From GCA-003244245 sp050700255 (GTDB lineage: Bacteria > Actinomycetota > Actinomycetes > Mycobacteriales > Pseudonocardiaceae), in contig JBOHGX010000121.1 of assembly GCA_050700255.1 (NCBI GenBank), positions 1 through 11,740 of the forward strand: 11,740 nt of DNA, read 5' to 3'. Made by a program: the position numbers and the translations under genes. The notes beneath the pieces are model-generated. The model was not told the DNA's origin. It ran no database searches and saw nothing but the letters and a program-made list of their open reading frames with translations. Positions 1 to 5,688 of the stretch are shown piece after piece. The stretch's first letter is position 1. Each line of letters opens with the position of its first letter.

Positions 1-1412
1 ACCGGATTCTCGCCGAACCCGCGCGGCGGCTGGATGAGCAGCACCACATTGCCGAACCGCAGCGAACCGACGTAGATCGCACCCCCGGACACGTACAGCT
101 GTCCCGGAGGTTGGCCCCAGGCCGCCACGACGGACTCACGCAGCGTCGCAGGCAGCTGGGTGAACCACTGGGCGTACTGCGCGACTGGCACCCGGATGGC
201 TGAGCTGGCCATCTGCTCCTCGGTGAGCCACTCGACATCGTGCCCACCCGCGGCGATCAACCGATGGATCAGCGTGTCACCGTCCAGTCCGGCGACATCC
301 AGGCCGCCGAGGTCGTAGCCCGCTGCGGCGAGCGCACGCAACAGCACCACCGCCGACGCCGGAGTGTCCAGCCCGACAGCGTTGCCGATCCGGGAATGCT
401 TGGTCGGGTAAGCCGACAGCGCGATCGCGAGGCGCTTGCCAGGCGCAGGGACCTGCCGCAGCCGGGCCAGCGCGACGGCGGTACCAGCCACCCGGGCGGC
501 CCGCTCCGGGTCGGCGACGTAGACCGGGATCCCGTCTTGGCCGGGCTCCTTGAAGGAGAACGGCACCGACACCAGGCGACCGTCGAACTCCGGGATGGCG
601 ACCTGCATGGCGGCGTCCATCGGGGACAGCGCCGCGTCGCTGGCCTGCCATGTCGCCCGGGACGTGGTCAGGCACAGTCCTTGGACCACGGGGACGTCCA
701 ACGCGGCCAACGCACCCGCGTCCCAGGACTCCTGCTCGGCCCCGGCGCTACCGCCCGCCGCGAGCACCGTGGTCACCACCGCGTCGCAGCGGCCCAGCAG
801 CACGCGCAACCCGTGCGCCTGGGTATCACCCAGCCCACGCAGCGAGCCGCAGAACACTGGCAGGGCGTTTCCCCCCGCGGCGCGGACGGCGTCGGCCAGC
901 ACGTCGACAAAACCGGTGTTCGCAGCCAACGCGTGCGCCCGGTAGAACACGATGCCGACGGTCGGGCGGCCCGGACTCGGCTCGCGCGCGTCGTGCATGC
1001 CGTACTCCGGGGTGGCAGCCGGCGGCTGGAAACCCTCCCCGGTGAACAGCACCGTGTCGGACAGGAACCGGGCCAGCTCGACCAGGTTCGCGGGCCCGCC
1101 GGCCACCAGGTAGCGCAGCGCCTCCGCCGCCACCCCTGCCGGGACCGTGGACGCCGCCATCAGCTCCGCGTCCGGGGTTGCCTCGCCGCCCAGGCAGACC
1201 GTCGGCAGCCGAGCCTGCAGCAGCGCCTGGAGCCCGGATTCCCAGGCCCGCCGCCCGCCGAGCAACCGGAGTACTACGACGTCGATCCCGTCGAGCAGCG
1301 CCGGTAGTTCGGTCGGCTCGGTGCGGGCCGGGTTGGCGACCCGGTAACCGGCACCGCAAGCCCGGGCGGCAAGCAGATCGGTGTCAGCGGTGGACAGCAG
1401 CAAGATCTGCAC
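1..1412 (-). CDS. cobN: CobN, aerobic cobaltochelatase large subunit (N-terminal part, cut by window edge)
   Basis: This is the large, substrate-binding subunit of the ATP-dependent cobaltochelatase, which inserts cobalt into hydrogenobyrinic acid a,c-diamide in aerobic cobalamin synthesis; it works in the cytoplasm with CobS and CobT-type (or ChlI/ChlD-like) partners. The minus-strand frame is open from a GTG at 1412 to the left edge, giving 470 codons of a protein that usually has about 1200. Landmarks I translated are QILLLSTADTD at the start, FYRAHALAANTGFVD, VVQGLCLTTS, IPEFDGR, VPFSFKE, a family-typical SAYPTKHSRIGNAVGLDTP stretch near residue 345, and IQPPRGFGENP at the break. The start lies 17 bases after the stop of the AMIN-like gene. 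Its ribosome site (cgcaggt) is weak, so coupling to the upstream gene is plausible and the exact start is less certain. Identification is firm; completeness of the rest cannot be judged here. Confidence 0.95.
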   Translation of the reverse strand, partial: MQILLLSTADTDLLAARACGAGYRVANPARTEPTELPALLDGIDVVVLRLLGGRRAWESGLQALLQARLPTVCLGGEATPDAELMAASTVPAGVAAEALRYLVAGGPANLVELARFLSDTVLFTGEGFQPPAATPEYGMHDAREPSPGRPTVGIVFYRAHALAANTGFVDVLADAVRAAGGNALPVFCGSLRGLGDTQAHGLRVLLGRCDAVVTTVLAAGGSAGAEQESWDAGALAALDVPVVQGLCLTTSRATWQASDAALSPMDAAMQVAIPEFDGRLVSVPFSFKEPGQDGIPVYVADPERAARVAGTAVALARLRQVPAPGKRLAIALSAYPTKHSRIGNAVGLDTPASAVVLLRALAAAGYDLGGLDVAGLDGDTLIHRLIAAGGHDVEWLTEEQMASSAIRVPVAQYAQWFTQLPATLRESVVAAWGQPPGQLYVSGGAIYVGSLRFGNVVLLIQPPRGFGENP

Positions 1413-1429
1413 ACCTGCGAGCTTACGAG

Positions 1430-1921
1430 CTAGCGGTCGACGTCGATCACCACACGGGTCGGCGCGTCCAGTGTGAAGGCCTTGACCCAGGTTTGCTTGC
1501 GCATCCCGACCCCAACCGACAGGTACGCCTCGTAGTCACCGGTGATCGCTATCGCTGTCACGTTGTTCAGGTTTGCGGTGCGGAACTTGCGCGGCCCGGG
1601 ATAACTGGAGTTGCCGGCGTCGTCGTGGGCCTGTGCCGGCGTCATCCGGACTTCGGCGAACGCAGCACCGGGCAGCTCCTCGGTCTCGCCGGAGCCGTCC
1701 CGAACCAGCTCGTCGACGAATCGGAAACTGACTTGCGGCCGCGGACCGGAGAAGTCCAGCACGATCCGGTCGAATGTCGGGTGCGTCGCGGTCCGGATAC
1801 CGGTGAGCACCGGAATCTCCGGGGCCGGTGGCTGCGCCGATTGCGCCGGGATGGCGCCTGCGGTGACCACCGTCGCGCTGAGGGCCAGGGTGGTCAGGAG
1901 CCGCGTGATGATCGTGCGCAT
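1430..1921 (-). CDS. Small secreted AMIN-like domain protein
   Basis: A 163-residue exported protein of unknown function. Residues 1-29 form a signal peptide: RT-IITR basic start, hydrophobic LLTTLALSATVVTAGA, then a PAQSA cleavage region; there is no lipobox cysteine, so it should be released or remain only loosely attached. Residues about 38-163 resemble the actinobacterial AMIN-like domain: RTATHPTFDRIVLDF near residue 43, VSFRFVDEL near 64, AQAHDDAG near 97, and a C-terminal TWVKAFTLDAPTRVVIDV segment. AMIN domains are linked to cell-wall targeting of amidases and secretins, but this protein carries no catalytic partner domain, so a wall role is inference. The ATG at 1921 is chosen over longer options because GGAG sits 6 bases before it and the signal peptide begins there. 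It follows vapC after 70 bases and precedes cobN by 17 bases. Confidence 0.8.
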   Translation of the reverse strand: MRTIITRLLTTLALSATVVTAGAIPAQSAQPPAPEIPVLTGIRTATHPTFDRIVLDFSGPRPQVSFRFVDELVRDGSGETEELPGAAFAEVRMTPAQAHDDAGNSSYPGPRKFRTANLNNVTAIAITGDYEAYLSVGVGMRKQTWVKAFTLDAPTRVVIDVDR

Positions 1922-1991
1922 GATGATCTCCGGCGGTCGAACGGGCTTAGGTGATGAATCAGACACCCAGGCGCGGCATCCGGTTCCCGAG

Positions 1992-2369
1992 TCAGGCGGG
2001 CAAGATCGGCACGTCGTATGCGGCGAATGCACGATCACTCGTGACGACTGTGAGCCCCTCGCACATCGCTTGGGCGATCAACAGCCGATCGAACGGATCG
2101 CGATGGTGTAGCGGTAAGTCCCGCACGGCTACCGTGTGCTCGCCGAGCACAGGCAGTTCGGAGAAGGACTGCAGTGTCAGATGCTCGCGCAGGTCTCCGT
2201 CCACCTTGAGTTTGCCGATCGACTGCTTGATCGCAAGTTCCCACAACGAGGCCACCGAGACGTCAACTGAGTTCGCGGGATCCGTGATCGCAGCGACGGC
2301 CTCCGTAGCCAACCGTTCGGGGCTTTCCAATGACCAGAGCACGACCTGGCTATCAAGCAGCAGTCTCAC
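1992..2369 (-). CDS. vapC: VapC-type PIN-domain ribonuclease toxin
   Basis: Toxin of a type II toxin-antitoxin pair; family members are Mg-dependent endoribonucleases that cut tRNA or rRNA when freed from VapB. The 125-residue protein is a single PIN domain. The expected acidic residues are visible: D6 in LLLDSQVVLW, E44 in SLWELAIK, D91 and D94 in HHRDPFDRLLIAQA, and D112 in VVTSDRAF. This is the subgroup (COG3744-like) with the HRDPFDRLL signature rather than the commoner short VapC of mycobacteria. It starts at a GTG whose last two bases belong to the TGA stop of vapB (GTGA overlap), the usual sign of translational coupling with antitoxin first. The reading frame is intact with no missing catalytic residue, so it is predicted active. 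The RNA target cannot be read from sequence. Confidence 0.92.
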   Translation of the reverse strand: MRLLLDSQVVLWSLESPERLATEAVAAITDPANSVDVSVASLWELAIKQSIGKLKVDGDLREHLTLQSFSELPVLGEHTVAVRDLPLHHRDPFDRLLIAQAMCEGLTVVTSDRAFAAYDVPILPA

Positions 2370-2620
2370 AGTCGGTCGGCCTCGTCGGGGAAGATCGGCC
2401 CGTTCTCCATGAGATCGATCAGTTCGTGATCCGGTTCGTCGAAGTCCGGCGACATCCAGATCTTCCCCCTCAGCGAACCCAGTTGACGCGGTATCACAGT
2501 GCGTTGTAGCGGCACCAACCGGGCGATCGGCTTGCCGTGGCGGGCGATGACGATCTCATCTCCGGCCTCGACCTGCTCCAGCAGCTTGGAGAGGTGGGTT
2601 TTGGCCTCGTACACATTCAC
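2366..2620 (-). CDS. vapB: VapB antitoxin, Phd/YefM type
   Basis: Antitoxin partner of the adjacent VapC. The N-terminal half, NVYEAKTHLSKLLEQ followed by VEAGDEIVIARHGKPIARL, is the Phd/YefM DNA-binding and dimerisation fold. The C-terminal tail (GKIWMSPDFDEPDHELI, MENGPIF) is acidic and should wrap the toxin; it matches the GK..(D)FD.P pattern of antitoxins paired with this VapC subgroup. The GTG at 2620 gives 84 residues and places the family start correctly, with GGAAAGG just upstream (a short 3-base spacer); the GTG at 2614 is an alternative with a longer spacer. A longer TTG start at 2653 (95 residues) is possible, but the extra residues fit no known family extension. The gene follows the cobQ stop closely and overlaps vapC by 4 bases. 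Confidence 0.9.
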   Translation of the reverse strand: MNVYEAKTHLSKLLEQVEAGDEIVIARHGKPIARLVPLQRTVIPRQLGSLRGKIWMSPDFDEPDHELIDLMENGPIFPDEADRL

Positions 2621-2652
2621 TTGCCTTTCCACCAGCACAGCGTATCTGTCCA

Positions 2653-2665
2653 AGTCTAGTCAGAC
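2653..2665 (-). promoter_or_regulatory. Candidate vapBC promoter and operator
   Basis: On the minus strand a TAGACT hexamer (2658 to 2653) fits the actinobacterial -10 pattern TANNNT. It overlaps an interrupted inverted repeat, GTCT-4-AGAC, at 2654-2665. VapB/VapC complexes commonly repress their own promoter through such sites, so this is a sensible place for autoregulation. No good -35 box is visible, the arms are only 4 bases, and the site sits just past the cobQ stop, so this is a weak call. Confidence 0.3.
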
Positions 2666-2676
2666 CAACTCGTCGG

Positions 2677-4194
2677 TTACGGATTACCGGCGCCTGGAGG
2701 GATGAAGGGCAGGCCGGACGGCGCACCATGCTCGATCAGCTCGGCCATAGCGGCGGTATCCAGATGAGCCTCGACGAGATCCCCGAGCAGGTCCAGTTGG
2801 GCGGCTCGCACAGCGGTGAAGCTGGTGTCGGGTGCCGGCCGGAAACCAGGGCGGTCAGTGAGGCAGGCCACTCGGCGCAGCAGGGCGCGACGGAAGGCGT
2901 CATTCTCGAAGAGCCCGTGCCAGTGGCTACCCAGCACGTGGCCGCCATCAGAACCGTCCTCAATCCCAGTCACCAGCGGGACATCACCACGGTGCGCCAC
3001 CCGGCCGTGATGGATCTCGTAGCCGGTCACCGGCTCGCCCAGCGCGGTCCCGGACGGGCGGGCCAGGTGTTTGGCGTGGTCGAAGACCACCTCAAGGTCG
3101 AGTAGTCCGAGCCCGGGCACTACCCCGGCACCCGACTCGACGTCATCGACGATGATGCGCCCTAGCATCTGGTAGCCGCCGCAGATGCCGAACACCGGTC
3201 GCCCCGCGGCGGCGTGCGCGACCACCGCTTCGGCCAGCCCAGTCCGGCGCAACCAGGAAAGGTCCGCGACGGTGGACTTGGAGCCGGGCAGCACCACCAG
3301 GTCGGCATCGGCCAGCCGGGAGGGCTCGGTGATGTAGCGGACCGCCACACCGGATTCGCAGGCCAACGCGTCGACGTCGGTGCCATTGGAGATCCGCGGC
3401 AGCCGCACCACGGCGACCCGCAGCCACTGCGAACCATGCGGCGGTGCGCACCGCCCCACCGCCCCGTCGGCGGTGTGCGCCAGGGAGTCCTCAGCATCCA
3501 GCCACAAGGCATCGTGAAACGGCAGCACGCCGTAACTGCGCCGGCCGGTCAGTACCCGTAACTGCTCCAGTCCTGGTGCGAGCAAGCCGGGATCACCGCG
3601 GAACTTGTTGATCACGAATCCGGCTACCAGCGCCTGGTCCGCCGGGGCCAGCAGGGCCAGGGTGCCGAACAGATGCGCGAGCACGCCGCCGCGGTCGATG
3701 TCCCCAACGACCAACACCGGTAGCTTGGCGGCGCGTGCCAGGCCCATGTTGGCGATGTCGGTATCTCGGAGATTGATCTCGGTGGGCGATCCGGCTCCCT
3801 CGCAGATCACCACATCGTGCTCGGCCCGCAACGCGGACAGCGCACCGACAACGACATCGAGAAGCTCGGCCTTGCGCTGCCGGTAGGACGCAGCAGACAC
3901 TGTGCCGTTGGCCTGCCCGAGCACCACCACCTGGGCGCACCGGTCGCTGCCCGGTTTGAGCAGCACTGGGTTCAGGCGCACGCTGGGCTGGATACCGCAC
4001 GCCGCGGCCTGCACCGCCTGGGCCCGGCCGATCTCCCCACCATCGGGGGTCACCACCGAGTTGTTGGACATGTTCTGTGCCTTGAACGGCGCCACCGACA
4101 CCCCGCGCCGGGCCAGCCACCGGCAGATCCCGGCCACCAGCACGCTCTTACCCGCGTCCGACGTGGTGCCGGCCACGAGCAGCGCTCCGCGCAC
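2677..4194 (-). CDS. cobQ: CobQ, cobyric acid synthase
   Basis: Glutamine-dependent amidotransferase that amidates side chains b, d, e and g of adenosyl-cobyrinic acid a,c-diamide, using four glutamines and four ATP, to give adenosyl-cobyric acid. The 505-residue length is normal. The N-terminal synthetase domain (about 1-230) shows the dethiobiotin-synthetase-like ATP loop GTTSDAGKS at residues 9-17, then FKAQNMSNNS near 37, the VVICEGAGSP stretch near 128, and GDIDRGG near 164. The C-terminal class I glutaminase domain has its nucleophile in FGICGGYQMLG (C338) and the histidine in HWHGLFEND (H426). It is distinguished from CobB by this set of motifs. The GTG start at 4194 lies 7 bases after the stop of the split-barrel gene, so the two were probably cotranscribed. 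All visible catalytic residues are present. Confidence 0.96.
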   Translation of the reverse strand: MRGALLVAGTTSDAGKSVLVAGICRWLARRGVSVAPFKAQNMSNNSVVTPDGGEIGRAQAVQAAACGIQPSVRLNPVLLKPGSDRCAQVVVLGQANGTVSAASYRQRKAELLDVVVGALSALRAEHDVVICEGAGSPTEINLRDTDIANMGLARAAKLPVLVVGDIDRGGVLAHLFGTLALLAPADQALVAGFVINKFRGDPGLLAPGLEQLRVLTGRRSYGVLPFHDALWLDAEDSLAHTADGAVGRCAPPHGSQWLRVAVVRLPRISNGTDVDALACESGVAVRYITEPSRLADADLVVLPGSKSTVADLSWLRRTGLAEAVVAHAAAGRPVFGICGGYQMLGRIIVDDVESGAGVVPGLGLLDLEVVFDHAKHLARPSGTALGEPVTGYEIHHGRVAHRGDVPLVTGIEDGSDGGHVLGSHWHGLFENDAFRRALLRRVACLTDRPGFRPAPDTSFTAVRAAQLDLLGDLVEAHLDTAAMAELIEHGAPSGLPFIPPGAGNP

Positions 4195-4201
4195 CGTCAG
4201 C

Positions 4202-4761
4202 TCATACCGGGCAGGCCGTCAAGGCTGACCGCGTGCGCTTGGCGTGCCAGCGGGCCAGACCGTCAGGCCCCTTGTTGTCCGACCAGGAGTCGAGCACATC
4301 GCGCTCGGCACGCAGGTCCATCAGCGGAACGCCGTACCCGCAGGAGTCGCTGATCCGGTGCACGTCCACCCGCACCACGGCCCTGGTCGCCGGCTCTCGG
4401 GTACCGACCTCAACGGCAGCGACGAAGGGCTCCAGCGCAGCGTCGAATCCAGGTTCGTCACGCAGCAGCACACTGCCGGTGCCGTGCAGCCGGAGAATCT
4501 TCGGGGGACCGTGGAAGGCACAGAACATCAAGCAGATGCGACCGTTCTCGCGCAGGTGCGCCACCGTCTCGATCCCGCTGCCGGTGAGATCGGCAAAGCT
4601 GAAGGTGTGCTCGTCGAGCACCCGAAACGTACCGCCGATGCCCTGGGCGAAAGGTTTATCAGCCCATCGGCCGCCAACGGCGCGGTGGCCACGAAGAACA
4701 CCGGCTGAGCCTCGATCCACCCCGCGAGCCGAAGATCGATGCGCTGGTAGACCTTGCCCAC
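4202..4761 (-). pseudogene. PNPOx-like split-barrel protein, disrupted by a one-base frameshift
   Basis: The family is the pyridoxamine-5'-phosphate-oxidase-like (flavin/F420 split-barrel) group that includes, from memory, the gene next to cobN in M. tuberculosis (Rv2061c); its substrate is not established. Two frames together rebuild the whole protein. From the GTG at 4761 the first frame gives MGKVYQRIDLRLAGWIEAQP and runs to NLSP (residue 39, codon 4645-4647). The next frame then continues with GIGGTFRVLDEHT, LTGSGIETVAHLREN, MFCAFHGPPKILRLHG, and ISDSCGYGVPLMD to the TGA at 4202. The family reads NLSPKG at the join, so one base is missing at about 4643-4645 (CCCAGGGC where CCCAAGGGC is expected). 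Restoring it gives about 186 residues, normal for the family. The start is supported by AAGGAG 5 bases upstream. It is either a recent pseudogene or a sequencing error; the rest shows no decay. Confidence 0.85.
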
Positions 4762-4766
4762 AGAGT

Positions 4767-4788
4767 CTCCTTGTCACAGTCACCTCCT
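4767..4788 (-). promoter_or_regulatory. Two Shine-Dalgarno sites serving two reading frames
   Basis: Upstream of the split-barrel gene, AAGGAG (4772 to 4767) sits 5 bases before the family-correct GTG at 4761. A stronger AGGAGG (4788 to 4783) sits 5 bases before another GTG at 4777, which opens the frame that carries the C-terminal three quarters of the same protein. Ribosomes starting at 4777 would therefore make the conserved C-terminal part without crossing the frameshift, but with an unrelated N-terminus. Confidence 0.5.
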
Positions 4789-4802
4789 GGACTGGCGGAA
4801 GA

Positions 4803-5660
4803 TCACGGCAGGGTCAGGATGTCCGCGCCGTCCGTGGTGACCACCAGGGTGTGCTCGAACTGTGCCGTGCGCTGCTTGTCCTTAGTGGTCACCGTCCACC
4901 CGTCGGACCACAGATCGTAGTCGATCACGCCCAGGGTGATCATCGGCTCGATGGTGAAGGTCATTCCCGGTTCCAAGACGGTGTCCACTGCAGGTTCGTC
5001 GTAATGCAGCACGACCAGACCGCCGTGGAATGAGCGACCGATGCCGTGACCGGTGAAGTCACGGACCACGCCATACCCGAAGCGATTGGCGTAGGCCTCG
5101 ATCACCCGGCCGACCACGTTGAGCTGCCGGCCGGGCCGCACCGCACGGATCCCGCGCATCATCGCCTCGTGGGTGCGCTCGACGAGCAACCGGTCCTCAT
5201 CGGAAACATCACCGGCGAGGAAGGTCGCGTTGGTATCACCGTGCACGCCGCCGATGAAGGCGGTGACGTCGATGTTGACGATGTCGCCGTCCTCGATCAC
5301 GGTCGAGTCCGGAATGCCGTGGCAGATCACCTCATTTAGCGAGGTGCAGCACGACTTGGGGAAGCCCTTGTACCCCAGTGTCGAGGGGTAGGCGCCGTGG
5401 TCGAGCAGGAATTCGTGCACCACCCGGTCGACGTCGTCGGTGGTGACGCCGGGCGCGACGGCCCGACCGCCCTCGGCGAGCGCCTGCGCGGCGATCTTTC
5501 CCGCCACTTGCATCGCCTCGATGACCTCGGTCGGCTGCGTCCACGGGTCGGTGCTGGGGGTGGGCGCGACCTTTCCGACGTACTCCGGCCGCAGGATCTG
5601 CGCGGGGACGGAACGCATCGGTGTCTGCCGGCCGGGGCACAGCGGGGTTCTCACGGGCAT
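4803..5660 (-). CDS. mapB: MapB, type I methionine aminopeptidase (MetAP1c)
   Basis: Cytoplasmic dinuclear-metal peptidase that removes the initiator methionine from new proteins. From the ATG at 5660 the protein is 285 residues, the same as M. tuberculosis MetAP1c as I recall it. The five metal ligands fall at D131 (VNIDVTAFIGG), D142 (HGDTNATF), H205 (FTGHGIGR), E238 (FTIEPM) and E269 (AQFEHTL), with H114 in NEVICHGIPD and the neighbouring C104/C105 in PKSCCTSLNE that has been discussed as an inhibitor-reactive site in this class. Residues 1-40 form the proline-rich N-terminal extension typical of MetAP1c (PLCPG, RPEYVGK). A GTG at 5666 is in frame, but the ATG is preferred because it is conserved in family alignments and sits 6 bases after a -10 box. 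The stop is 41 bases before the split-barrel start. Confidence 0.96.
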   Translation of the reverse strand: MPVRTPLCPGRQTPMRSVPAQILRPEYVGKVAPTPSTDPWTQPTEVIEAMQVAGKIAAQALAEGGRAVAPGVTTDDVDRVVHEFLLDHGAYPSTLGYKGFPKSCCTSLNEVICHGIPDSTVIEDGDIVNIDVTAFIGGVHGDTNATFLAGDVSDEDRLLVERTHEAMMRGIRAVRPGRQLNVVGRVIEAYANRFGYGVVRDFTGHGIGRSFHGGLVVLHYDEPAVDTVLEPGMTFTIEPMITLGVIDYDLWSDGWTVTTKDKQRTAQFEHTLVVTTDGADILTLP

Positions 5661-5666
5661 ACCCAC

Positions 5667-5672
5667 ACTCTA
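5667..5672 (-). promoter_or_regulatory. Predicted -10 box for a leaderless mapB transcript
   Basis: TAGAGT on the minus strand matches TANNNT and ends exactly 6 bases before the mapB ATG at 5660. This is the spacing that puts transcription start on the A of the start codon. No Shine-Dalgarno sequence precedes that ATG, which supports a leaderless reading. No convincing -35 is visible. This would make mapB partly independent of the upstream PBP gene, whose stop is only 28 bases away. Confidence 0.5.
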
Positions 5673-5688
5673 GGCAACCCAGGCCGCG

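Noticed and set aside
240..1307. Plus-strand 355-residue open frame opposite cobN
   Set aside because: Arginine/histidine/glutamine-rich shadow of a clearly recognised cobN frame on the other strand; no family motif and no ribosome site.
826..1359. Minus-strand 177-residue frame
   Set aside because: Out-of-frame shadow of cobN, rich in Gly, Arg and Ala, with no conserved sequence.
1922..2038. Longer N-terminus for the AMIN-like protein
   Set aside because: It would overlap the vapC 3' end and place 39 unrelated residues before a clear signal peptide that has its own ribosome site.
4195..4201. Cobalamin riboswitch in front of cobQ or cobN
   Set aside because: The spaces before cobQ (7 bases) and cobN (17 bases) are far too short for one, and no B12-box-like stretch is seen in other gaps. 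Any riboswitch control would have to lie outside the window.
4640..4650. Programmed ribosomal frameshift in the split-barrel gene
   Set aside because: A -1 shift would restore the frame, but there is no slippery heptamer, and the family normally encodes this protein in one frame; a one-base deletion is simpler.
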